From NCBI RefSeq assembly GCF_002078875.1, contig NC_034414.1:14496107-14560106 (forward strand): a stretch of 64,000 nt of DNA, in the 5' to 3' direction. The notes under the pieces are model-generated. The model had not been told where the DNA came from, made no database searches, and saw only the letters and a program-made list of their open reading frames with translations. Within the stretch, counting starts at the first letter, position 1; each line of letters begins with the position of its first letter. Shown in pieces: positions 21,740-62,456 of this stretch. The stretch comes from Numida meleagris. Taxonomy: Eukaryota; Chordata; Aves; Galliformes; Numididae. Made by a program: the position numbers and the translations under genes.

Positions 21740-23850
21740 CTAACGCATAAATCACAGATATTCTTGGCCCTTTTCTAAACATCAAGTGGTACAACAATAA
21801 ATTCTTCCTTCCCATAACATTGTTCTGTGTCTGGGTTGCCCGAATGACACAGTTCAGGCATAGCTATCGTACCAGCCCATACCATAGCTATGGGAATGCC
21901 TGCACTGCTCCTTCCCCTGAGCGCTCACTCAGGCAGCAGAGCACACGCAGCCTGTAGGCACCCCTCCACGGGATGCCCTAATGCTGGCAACCAGCTGAGC
22001 TTTGCGCTGGCTACACAGAGCTCCACGCTCCCCAGGAAACGTGCGGCCGCAGCACACGGAGGGGCAAGTGCCAGTGGAATGGAAGCACATCGGCACGCAA
22101 TCCATGAACAAGAACCTCCTCTTGGGGCAGCTCCAGCAAGGCAGGCAGTGCTGTCCCCACGCAGCATATTTCAGTGCCTGCAAATCAGTGGGCGAGGGCA
22201 CTGGATCCAGTGGAGTGCGTCAGCAGCACGTCAGCCTGGAGCCGGGCCAGCTATTGCTGTGCAACGGCATCCCACGCTCAGCTTTTGGCAGCTGTGGGGA
22301 ATGCTGCAGGCTGCCTGCTGCAGGAGGAGCTACCGGGCTCCACACCATCAAAAGCTCAACTTCCCCTCTCTGTTGCTGAGTGTAGCGATAAAGAAGTAAG
22401 AGATGTTTTACAATATTCATTATTTGGAGAACAGAAGCACCTGGGGCACACAGCTATTCCCAGAGTAAGCGACAATCCTTTGCTGAGGCCGTATAGTCCA
22501 CACAGAGCAGCTGACAACAAGACAACATAAGGTGGACAAAATCACCAAGATTAACGGTTTCAGAAGAACAAAACAGACCTCAGCTCTCCTAGAGGCCTCC
22601 TCATCCAGCTGCACCCCTGCACCTTGAAGGTCCGCATAAGGTAGAACACATGCACTGCAAACACCACTCTTAGAAATAAGTAAAAGCCAAAGGTATACAA
22701 ACACACCAGCACCCAGCTAGCAGCACATCCTTTCTGAGAGGCAGCTCCATCCCTGCAGCCAGACCCGCTGCTGCATGACCCCAGAGCTCCCTGCACACCA
22801 CAATGGCAAAGCCTTGAGGGCAGCTCTGAGTTTTTCTCCTGCTGCCAGGTGGATGCAGGCCTGGCTAAGGTGCAGAGAGCAGCATTTGCCAAGTCAACAG
22901 CTGCTGAGTCATTCTTTGTAAATAAATGATAACTACGAAAAGCAGATAATCAGGGAAGGCAGATTGTGGCCCTGCGGTGCCACATCCACATGTCACCCTC
23001 CTGACCCAGGGGACAGGACCTTTGGTGGAAAACAAGCTATAGATAAATAGTAGATAAATAAACACAAGAAAATATGCCCAGGGAATCTCACGCAGCAGCA
23101 AACAGATTCCATTTTGGCCACGTCCCACTGTTATCTCAGTGTGGCTGTGGCAACCGTTTGGTCTCAAATTGAGCATCAGCTCCTCCACCACCAGCACTGA
23201 GCTCAGTCCCTTGCAGCTCCAAGCCACAGCAAGCAAAACAGAAGCTAAACACAGCCACAAGGAAGCAGCAGCACAGAGCCGTGCCTCCTCTGAATGCAAT
23301 TCTTCATCTGGCTACTGCTCCAAGGGGCTTGCTGGGGCACTCCCGCAGTTGTTCCACCCAGGAGCAGCACCACTGGTGCCAGGAAAAACCAACAGTACAA
23401 AGCCTGTTGTGCAGTAAGGGACGGGCTATTCAGCCTCCCCACCACATGCTTACCAGTTTACACTTCAGTGCAAGGCAAGGGGCAGGGAAGGGAAGAGAGC
23501 GGTGCCATCTTGCCCTCAGATAGCTGCTTTTATTTACCTATAGCCCAATCAGGCTCCCATTCACCCCGTGTGAAGTACTGACAAAGCTGCCATCGTCGTT
23601 GTGCTCCAATCCCAGTGGGTAAGGCTGTAGGAATGGAATGTTGTTTCTGCATAAGAACAATATAAGAATTTTGTTTCATGGTCATCTAGCATCGCAAAGA
23701 TTAAATGAACGGAGTGATTTATAGAAATAAAGACTACAAAATAACTGGCAGTATACGTGTATAGCCAGCAACAATTATGTTTAGCCAGTATGAATGTACA
23801 TATGTAATATTTTGACATACACATTGCAAGAGTATCCTGCACGAGATTGA
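21740..23850. other. Intergenic sequence, no gene recognised
   Basis: Moderately GC-rich from about 21900 to 23400 with overlapping short open frames on both strands, none with a clear start, splice context or family resemblance. The multiple open frames are explained by base composition. Confidence 0.5.
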
Positions 23851-23859
23851 TCAAGCCAG

Positions 23860-24290
23860 AGAACAAGTCAGGACATGCCCGAGGAAGTGCCTGAAGAGGC
23901 ATCGGGAAGGCCTGGCAGCCCCCCTCGGTGCTCTTCGTTTAACAAAGGAAGCGTCCTTCGGACACAATGGAAGAAGCTTGGGAGAAAATCACCGTATCAA
24001 TAAGGTAGGAAGAGTACTGAGACGCCTTGGAAATAGCAGGATGGCGATTGACTGGCGCAAGATAGCACACGAATTAACAAATGTAAACCTTCGGTTAGAT
24101 TGTGAACCTGGAGTACCCAGCCAAGAGGGAAACAGGGGAGGGGGTAGGCACGGGGGAGACGAGCTACAAAAGCAGTCATACTGTGTCCATAGGCGCGCAC
24201 CTGCTGGCAGGACGCCCGCCATTGTAATCGCGAATTAAAACGTCTTCACCAGAGATCCTGTCTCCTAAAAATCATCCCAGACGTTTCTGA
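23860..24290 (+). mobile_element. Possible LTR-like block
   Basis: The + strand has a promoter-like ctacaaaagcagtcatact near 24164. It continues into ggcaggacgcccgccattgt, a degenerate poly(A)-like attaaaa near 24235 and gagatcctgtctcc, an order resembling R-U5 of avian endogenous retroviruses. No terminal repeats or coding remnants were defined and the boundaries are approximate. It could also be unrelated single-copy sequence. Confidence 0.3.
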
Positions 24291-25606
24291 CAAGGCTAAC
24301 TGCTATTTGATTCTGCACTTACATTTCCTGCAGGAGAATAAAGCTCAGCAGTTTAACACCAGGACACCAGCGGCCACAGCCATCTGGGTGCAGCCCGTCT
24401 CTCTGCAGGCCCACCCTAGAGCCAGTTCTGAGCTATCTCTTCTCCAAACTAAACAACAAATCACACCCAAGCTTCTGCTTCAGAGTGCAGAAAGCGCTGT
24501 TGTCCTATCCCATTTATATACATAACAAGGCCTGGCTGAGAACAGTCATGAACAGGATTACACCAAAATCTAATTTCAGTTAGCTGCAGGGTGCGCATCC
24601 TGGTGTTGGGTCAGGAGGGCCTTGATTCAGCCTCATTTCATCTGCTCTGGAGGTTGACTGTACTTTAAGAATGAAGATGCTCACAGAGGATTTATCCAGG
24701 CAGAACAAACACTGCAGTGTGAAGTCACTGTCTCAATGTGAATACCTTTTCTAGGGCGTATGAAACTTCATTGTAAGCGCCGTTTCTTTTTCTGACACTC
24801 TTTTGTTTGTCTGTTGCTAGATCTGCAAGCGCAGCCGTCCTCAAGGCCGGCCTCCTCCCCGGACCTGCTGTGGCATGGGGGGATATGCTGCCTGCCAGCC
24901 ACGTCCGAATAGGAGGGGACACTCCTATGGAGTCCAATAGGAAGGACACGTTGCCCTGTGAAGCTGCGAGCAGGGCTGGGCCCAGTCAGCAGAAATCGCA
25001 TCCGTCCTCAGCTGCGCTTCTGCCATCCACAGGCAGAGCCGTCTTCCCAGGCAGTGCCCTGAACTGCAGCAGCTGCACAAACACCCTGACTGCACGCACG
25101 CTCTTCCTACTGCTAGGGCTGCTGCTGAGAGCCTGCGTCTTCCCTGACCTTGAAGCTGCGTTATCTGCCTTGGCTGCGAGAAGGCGATAATAGCTCCTGA
25201 CAATAGCAAGAGTCAGCTCTGAGCCGCTGGAACAGGAAATCCCATTTCTCAGGCCCTTCAAAGCTTGCCAGCCCGCCTGGCACAGTTTCTCTCAGCAGCA
25301 CTCAGCAAGATTACAGCGCTAAAAATAACCCACACAATAAGTTGTGCATTAAGGAGAAGAAAGGACTCGCCCTCAGCGTGGGTTTCCCTTCCACTTGTGG
25401 CCTCCAGTGTCCCCAGCCAATTGAACCGCTCAGGTTTTGTTCTCCAAATTAAGCAGGAGCGGCAGCTGCTGAAGTGGTTTTAAATAAAATAAGCAGATTA
25501 AAGGGTACAACAAAGAGCTAAGACACTTTCCAGTTTTCATACTAGTGCCTCCCTCCCTTCTCTGTTTTCTATATTAAGAAATAGTGAACTAAATCTGCTT
25601 CCTTAC

Positions 25607-25663
25607 CAAAACAGCCTGCTCTTCTTCCAGGAGCCCACGTACAAATGCCAGCGTATAATACAG
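25607..25663 (-). ncRNA. Candidate exon of an unidentified - strand transcript
   Basis: A 57-bp segment lies between a good acceptor (cctttgctttgttttag) and a strong donor (gtaaggaag) on the - strand. All three frames are open, but none continues sensibly into neighbouring candidate segments. A noncoding spliced RNA starting at the CpG island near 27.5 kb would fit; this is inference. Confidence 0.35.
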
Positions 25664-26243
25664 CTAAAACAAAGCAAAGGTACTGTATGAGTCCTGCAGA
25701 CAATCAATGCCCGTGGGCATTGCCCATCCAAGCCTGCTGGGTTAAAGGTACAGCCTGACCCAGCAGGAGGAAAGGCACACCTCCTAACAGCAGGTGCTGG
25801 AATTAGCACTACCTCGAGGCCTTGCACAGGTTTTGCTGTTTTTACAAATACCCCGACCAGCACAAACCGTTAAAGCTCAGTCACTTGTATCAGATCACTT
25901 TCATTAAAGCAACCTGACTAGTGAGGAAACTCTTACGCGTTGCTTACAAACCTTAGACAATTTGCATTATTGCTGTCAAAAACAACTGACTTCTTCCTCA
26001 GCCCCCAAACTGACTGCACGTTGACGTGTGGCAATGAGAATCATCTCCACACCTCAGCAGCCTCAGCTGCTCATTTGATGCACGTATACACAATTTATTG
26101 CTTATACGTACAGCACATCATGTACTGGTTCAGTTAACAACAGCTCACCTTCAGCACAAATGCATTTTCACATATGCATTATCTAAACAAAATTCACATG
26201 CAAGTGAGTGCAGACAAACAGAAAATGCTGACTAGGGTCTTAC

Positions 26244-26348
26244 ACACTTTCTTTGTCTTCAGTTTGCACTCAGGAAGTGGCGCGCTGCGTACGCAGAGAA
26301 CATCAGAGAGATGGAGGTGAAGGGTAGCCAGTGTTCGAGGTACAAAGC
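26244..26348 (-). ncRNA. Candidate exon of an unidentified - strand transcript
   Basis: A 105-bp segment between ctccacctccccag and the donor gtaagacc on the - strand. Only one frame is open through it; joined to the 57-bp segment downstream, that frame runs into a stop soon afterwards. It is treated as possibly noncoding and unproven. Confidence 0.3.
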
Positions 26349-26705
26349 CTGGGGAGGTGGAGGGCTCCCAGGGAGAACAGGAGCCCTGAGCTGATTGGCA
26401 CAGCAGCACAAGCCAGCTGAAGCAGCTCAAGCGCAGGTGTGGCAGCTCAAGGCATCTCTCAGCAGACAGCAGCTGGTACCGGGTTCGGATGAGCTAACAG
26501 CCAGCACCTGGCAGAGCACCTCGCCCGCAGAGAAAGACCAAAATCCTCGCTGGGGTTACTACCTGCCTGCTGAGTCAAGCTACAAAATGGAAAAGGGTGT
26601 TGTGCAGAGCGTGAGTCTGCACATCATCAACCCTCTTCATCCTAAAGAACGATCTCTCCTATGCACTGAAAGTGATAATAAAACATCAAACAGCTGGGGA
26701 CTGTT

Positions 26706-26790
26706 ACAGAACAGAATCATAGAATCATTAAGGTTGGAAAAGACCACCAAGATCATCTAGTTCAACCATCAACCCATTGTAACCGCCCTC
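26706..26790 (-). mobile_element. CR1 LINE 3' tail (short fragment)
   Basis: On the + strand: agaatcatagaatcattaag, then gttggaaaagaccaccaaga and tcatctagttcaaccatcaa. This is the reverse complement of a CR1 3' end, so the element points along the - strand. Only about 80 bp remain. Confidence 0.75.
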
Positions 26791-27239
26791 CTTGGACCCT
26801 TTCCTTATCCGTACGTGACTGTCTTCCAATAGGATCAATAAAAAGCAGAATAAACGTGGGTAGGCTCCAAGCACGAGGCTCTCCCCTTTGCAAAACCACT
26901 GTTTTCTTCAAGCGCTGGGAGACCACAAGGAGCAACACAACGGACCGCAGTTACGCGTGCTATCAGAGGCACGAGGAGATCGTTCCAACTCACCCACATT
27001 TCTCCAAACGCAGCAAGAGAAACATCTCGAAGCAGCCCGCCCCTGCTGCCGCCTCGGCACGGAGCCCAGCAGCTCCTTGCACCCATCGCCCTCCCCAGCT
27101 CGGAGCTCCCAGATCCCGCAGCATTTGCTATTCTCTTCGTTTTCAGAACATCGTCTTCTCCGTTCCACCGCTGCTTCTCCCTCCGCCCCCCCCGCATCGC
27201 CTCACTTCTTGGCAAATCAAGAAATCCCCCCGAAACCCG

Positions 27240-27560
27240 AGGGCTTCCCTGCCCTGGGCTGCGGCGGCAGCGTGGAACCTTCCAGAAGCGCCGTTCCCTG
27301 CAGCCTCCCGCCCGTCCCCAGCCCCTACCTGCTCCGTGCAGCCGCCGCCCTCCCTCCTCCGGCCGTCAGGGACCTGCCTCGCGCCCAACGGCCGCGCCGC
27401 GTGACGCCCCCTTCCCGCCGGGCGCGCGGGGAATGGCGCCTCGAGGCCCCGAGGCGTTCGGGAGCAGCGCCCTCTAGAGGCAGCGCGAGGCGGAGCCGCC
27501 GTACTTACCGGGCCGGGCGGCGCGGGGAGGAGGCTCGTCTCACGGACACAAAGAGGACAC
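27240..27560 (-). promoter_or_regulatory. CpG island with - strand splice donors, putative promoter
   Basis: A dense CpG stretch with many gcg/cgc words, unlike its surroundings. On the - strand it has two donor-like sites, gcccg|gtaagtac (last exon base 27509) and gagcag|gtaggg (near 27327). This suggests first exons of a transcript running away from BRSK2 towards MOB2. It starts within about 50 bp of the BRSK2 poly(A) site. No start codon with a convincing frame was found. Confidence 0.5.
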
Positions 27561-27588
27561 GCCACAGCTCGTATCTTTACTGAATGAA

Positions 27589-27594
27589 TTTATT
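27589..27594 (-). terminator. BRSK2: Distal poly(A) signal of BRSK2
   Basis: Reads AATAAA on the - strand, about 3.25 kb after the BRSK2 stop codon and at the edge of the AT-rich 3' UTR, just before the CpG island. Sequence composition changes sharply here, which supports this as the transcript end. Confidence 0.6.
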
Positions 27595-27762
27595 GGTTTT
27601 TGAACTAAAGTTGCTCACAGTTATTTAACAAGGGATACATCAGATTTTGTTGTCCATTTTAAACCATTAAATAACGTCAGTTTGTGTCTGTATATGTGTG
27701 TGTGCGCGTGTGTGTGTCTTCAAAGTACAAAATAGGAAGGATAACAAGAGGTATTGCTTTCG

Positions 27763-27768
27763 TTTATT
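27763..27768 (-). terminator. BRSK2: Possible proximal poly(A) signal of BRSK2
   Basis: A second AATAAA on the - strand, 170 bp upstream of the distal one. Either or both may be used. Confidence 0.35.
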
Positions 27769-30010
27769 CTTATATCTTGTGTAAGTAATCCCCTTCCTGC
27801 TTGTACCACGTGGGTTTTGCTGATATAGGTATTTTTAAATTATTATTATTATTTTGTATTGAAATCCCAGCCTTTTGTAGAGGTACAATGTAACAGAAGC
27901 ATCAAAATCTATACACAAGGGAAGAGAAAAGAGGGAAAAGAAGGACGGGGGTGATGGGAGGGGAGCTCGGAGGAGAAGTAGAGAGAGGGCGGAGGCAGGA
28001 AAGACAACGAAAGCAAAAGAGACTAATTTACAGCAATGTCATGCAATTAAAACTGCCCCCCTCTCCTGCACCCTTGCCTCCCCCCCTCCCCAGCCATCAC
28101 CCCCTGGTGTCTGACATGCACACAGCAATACGAGAGAAAAGGTTAGGAGTAGGGAAAATAAATAAATAAATAGAACGGAAACGCAAAATAAATCCCTCCC
28201 GTTTGGGGGAATGGGGAAGCGGGGCCAAAGTCAAAGGTCTTTGCCCCAGTTGTGTCTTTAAAAATTCTTTTTAATCTTCAAACCTATGTACAAGTAAAAC
28301 TGGTCCGAGAAGGGGGAAAAATGATTAAAAAAAACCAACGACGACAACAACAACAAAAAAGAACTCATACAACATTATCATTTAAAAAAAAATAATCTTG
28401 CGATACAACATACACCCATAGGAACCCAACGAGCAGCAATCGAAGGTCATAAAAGAGCTGAACACTAATGCTAAGCCTACATTCTTAAAATCTCAGTCAA
28501 GAAGTACTTCTCACTGTGTTTTGTCTTCCAGGCGTAAAACCACGTTTGTTTGTTTGTTTGTTTGTTTGTTTAACCTTTGAACTTGGGCCAGAATAAGTTA
28601 CACTTGGTCACGTAACTCTTGAGGAGGAGGAAAAAAGGCGGCAATTCTTCTTTCTCAAAGTCACAAGATGAACACTTACGGGGTTGCTGTGTCTTTTTTC
28701 CCCCTCCTCCGCAAAATAAATAAGATTCAATGTTGCCTCTACACAGTTATTAAACAGAAGATATATCTAACAGCTTAGTTTTTAAATATATATATATGTA
28801 TATATAAATAACCAAGACCTAAGAACTGAAATGCAAAAAAAAAAAAGGTCCCCATCCACCCAACCCCGCCCTCCTCCCCTTCAAAAAAAAAAAACAAAAC
28901 AAAACAAAAAACAAACAAACCGAAACAAACCAAAACTAAAAAAAAAAACAACTAAAACTTTATAAAAATATCTTGCAGTACTTTTTAAAGTTTTACAGTA
29001 GCTTCGTGATTAAGTCTCCCATTGCCCTGACTCCACCTTGTCTTGCTCAGATGAACTAAGTGCCAGTGATTTGCACACACACACACACAGGAAATAAAAC
29101 CCAAGATAAGTCTCTTTTCTTCCTCTTCATCTTCTTTTTTTCTTTTTTTTTCTTTTTTTCTTTTTTTTTTTAAGAAAAAATTCACCCAAGCCAACGAATG
29201 AAATTGGTAACTTAAAGAAATAATAATACTGATATCAATGCAGCACTAGCAACACAACAATTGCCTCTAAATGCAGGGTGCGGTGGAGGCTCCAGCTGGT
29301 GGAAGAAGGTCCCAGCGCGGTGGCACAGTGGCAGGGAGCTGACAGATGGGGAGGAAGGTGTCGAAGGAGGAACAGCAGTAGCAGCAGCAGCAACTGTGCC
29401 TGGCGGCAGGAGAGACAGTCCTTGGCAGAGTCTTGTCCCTCTTCTTTGCTACCAGAAGTTGCCTTTTCCCTAAGTTTTCATGTTTTGTTTGTATGTGTTT
29501 ACTCGTTTAACCCCCCTCTCCCTCCTAAGTTTACTCCTTTCCCCTTCCAGCAGGTCAAAAAGCAAAATGAGACAGCATTAAAAACAAAACAAATCAAAAC
29601 AAAACACAATTATTTTCTGTGTATATATATATACGTATGGATGCATGTATATTCATATCAAAATATACACACATATATACATGTATATATAAAAAAAGGG
29701 GGCAAAAGAAACAGAAAAGGTGTTGGGGAGAAAAAGAAGGTTAAGAAAATCCCGTGATGAAGCTCCCCAGTATTGTCTTGGTTCAACGCTTAGTTTTGAG
29801 TTGCTCCTGGCTGGTTTCTGATGAGAACGCGCTCTGGATTCACGCAACACTGCGCTCCCGCTACCCCGTCTCCTTCCCCGCACCCTCCCGCTCCAGGCTG
29901 AGTTCACCTGCGCGGACAGAAGCTGCCAAGGGGAAAGCTTTCACTCCAACAATTTGCAACCTCCTTTCAGCCCAGACTGTGCAATCCCGCAACTGAGCAG
30001 ATCTCTCTTG

Positions 30011-30128
30011 TGGAGCACCAAAAATGAAAAAGAGAGAGGAAAAAAAGAAAAAAAAAAGAAAAAAAAAAATGGAGCACCAAAAATGAAAAAGAGAGAGGAA
30101 AAAAAGAAAAAAAAAAGAAAAAAAAAAA
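30011..30128. repeat. 59-bp tandem duplication, A-rich
   Basis: The unit starting tggagcaccaaaaatgaaaa at 30011 recurs at 30070 with the same A/G-rich tail. The two copies look essentially identical. It lies within the BRSK2 3' UTR. Confidence 0.85.
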
Positions 30129-30304
30129 AAAAAAAGGCGTGCATTGGGGAGATGTTTGGGGAGAAGTGGGGGAGAAACCCACTTCCTGAAGGGAGAGGGG
30201 AGGCTGGGAACCTCAAACAGGACTGGTCCTTGGACAGTCTACATCGGTTGCCTTCCGTCAACAAGTGTCCGCAGAGCACAGAAGGTGAAGCCGTGGCTGA
30301 CATG

Positions 30305-60600
<30,296 letters not shown>

Positions 60601-61005
60601 CTGTATGATGGGGATAGATTTGGTGCTTGGGTCAGTACTAGAAGGGAGTAATCTAACAGGAGACATAGGGTTGGTCTGCAATTTAGGAACAGCCAGCTGT
60701 GGGTTAAAGCCGGCAGCAGGTGAGCGGCCCTGGGCATTCTGCACAGGGCTGTTCTGGGAAGAGGGCGCGCTGGTATTGCTGGAGGGGAGTGGGTTGGATT
60801 TAGTAGACTGGAGTGGTTTTTCGGCCAATTTGCTCTTGGATGGCAAAGTCTGCGTCTTTGGGTTGGGCTGAAGTGCTGGCTTTGGTTGGAGTACATGTCC
60901 AGGCCTGGAGGCGTTCCTACAAGCATCAGGGTCCAAGGAGACTTGGGGTCGGGGAGAGAAAGGGAGGTCGGAGGTCTGAGGGGGGATGAAGAACTTTCTG
61001 ATAGG
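60601..61005 (-). CDS. BRSK2: Candidate in-frame 5' extension of the BRSK2 linker exon
   Basis: Upstream of the usual acceptor the same frame is open for 135 codons, back to a TAG that forms part of a possible acceptor (gcgtctgtctcgtag, exon from 61005). A stronger-looking acceptor, ttcttcatcccccctcag, lies at 60978-60976 (exon from 60975). Both are phase 0, so either gives an in-frame longer exon. The extension contains SDLPFSPRP and KTQTLPSKS and is Pro/Ser-rich. As recalled, the paralogue BRSK1 has FSFSPEP and SKTQTLPS at the equivalent place, which argues for real coding sequence rather than chance. No transcript evidence was available. Confidence 0.6.
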
Positions 61006-62417
61006 CTACGAGACAGACGCAGAGTGTCCATGCACATCAAAAACAGTGAAATACGCATAGAGCGGGCGAGCAGAGAAAGGAAAGTCAGAATAAAATCCAT
61101 CCGAGTCACAAAGGTGCATCATGTCACAAGGAGACAAAAGAGATGGAGGTGAAAGGGTAGTGGGGGAGGGATTTTGCAAAGAAACAAAAACGAACAAACA
61201 AACAAAAAACAAAAAAAGACATGCAGTTAGCTGGGAACACGGCATCATCAACAACAGCAGCAGCGGCAGCAGCAAGAACAACAGTGTCATAACAGGCTTC
61301 ATCATATTAACCAACCACGTGTCAGCAAAGGAAAACAACAGAAAGAAAAGTAAAACAAAGGAAAAGTAAAAAACAAAATGAAAGAAAGTAATCAAGAAAA
61401 AAGAAGAGAGAAATGTCATCTCTCTGGGATTGTTCTGATCGCCCTGCAGTGAGAGAAGCACAATGCTTAGGGAGGTGAGGAAGGGGAAGAAGAATCACTG
61501 AAGCCACAGACAAATTGAGATATGCCAAGAATGGGACCACCCCTTTCAGCTCAAAGTGCCCATGTGCAAACCCAGTGGAGAGATGGAACTCAAAACAGGT
61601 GTGTGATACATACGGAGCGGTAGGCGATACACAGAGCTTACTGCACACACCGGTCAGAACCTCTGTCCCTCCTCTTTGCCCCTGACTCTGGCTAAGGCAC
61701 ACATCGGCTGCAGCCATCCTTGCAGAAGGAGGGAGGAAAGGGAAAGTGATGCCATGTTGGCATCTGGCCTCCTCCCCTGGCCTGGACGGTTAAGCTGCTC
61801 AGCATCTGCTCAGGGTTTCACAGCACACAGTGCCGAGAGGAAAATGTGATCTCAGCTCGGTGCTTATTTGTGAATAGCTATAGCAAAAAATTCAGAAAGG
61901 CCTGGAAAATTCATTTATCTGGGAAGAGATGATATTTCCCATCAGTCTTTATGCTTTTCCTCCAACATCCCTCATGCTGTTGAAGGACAGCTTGATAATC
62001 AAGATTTCTGTCATAAAGTTACTGCAAGATTTGACATTAGGTCCCAATTCTGTGAAAGGGTAGGGAGGGACCACTGCTTGTAAGATACAACTTAAAAAAA
62101 AAAGAAAAAGACAAAGTTCATAATCCATCACTGAGTTATCAAAAATGGGATTATGAATCTTTTTTTCCCAAACAATAACATTTAAACATGTTACAGGCAT
62201 TTTGGGAAACCGTTCATTAGGAGTCAGAACAGCAATACACAGACTTGGGAAGACAGAAGCCCTTTCAAGGCACAGTTGCAAGTAAAATCACTTTTAAAAC
62301 AAAATGAATGTCCTTACAAAATATTGCTGATAACACCCCAGATTACAAGTACTTGCAGAATTTTAAAAATAGACATTACCACACAAGCTCTTCCCCTTTG
62401 GTATGCATTCACGTTCT

Positions 62418-62456
<39 letters not shown>

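Larger units (their letters stand above)
24300..26700. other. Intergenic sequence with exon-like segments on the - strand
   Basis: Contains well-formed - strand exon-like segments at 26244-26348 and 25607-25663, and a GC-rich block at about 24800-25260 that is open in several frames on both strands. On the + strand a strong acceptor-like sequence ends at about 24832 (tttgtttgtctgttgctag). No reading frame can be carried across the - strand segments, so coding is not supported. Confidence 0.4.

Noticed and set aside
24807..25190. 127-codon + strand frame and overlapping - strand frames in a GC-rich block
   Set aside because: Several frames on both strands are open at once because of base composition. 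No frame joins the neighbouring exon-like segments, and no family is recognised.
27143..27583. Long frames on both strands across the CpG island
   Set aside because: GC-rich sequence has few stops. There is no consistent start or splice context, and the products are Ala/Arg/Pro-rich.
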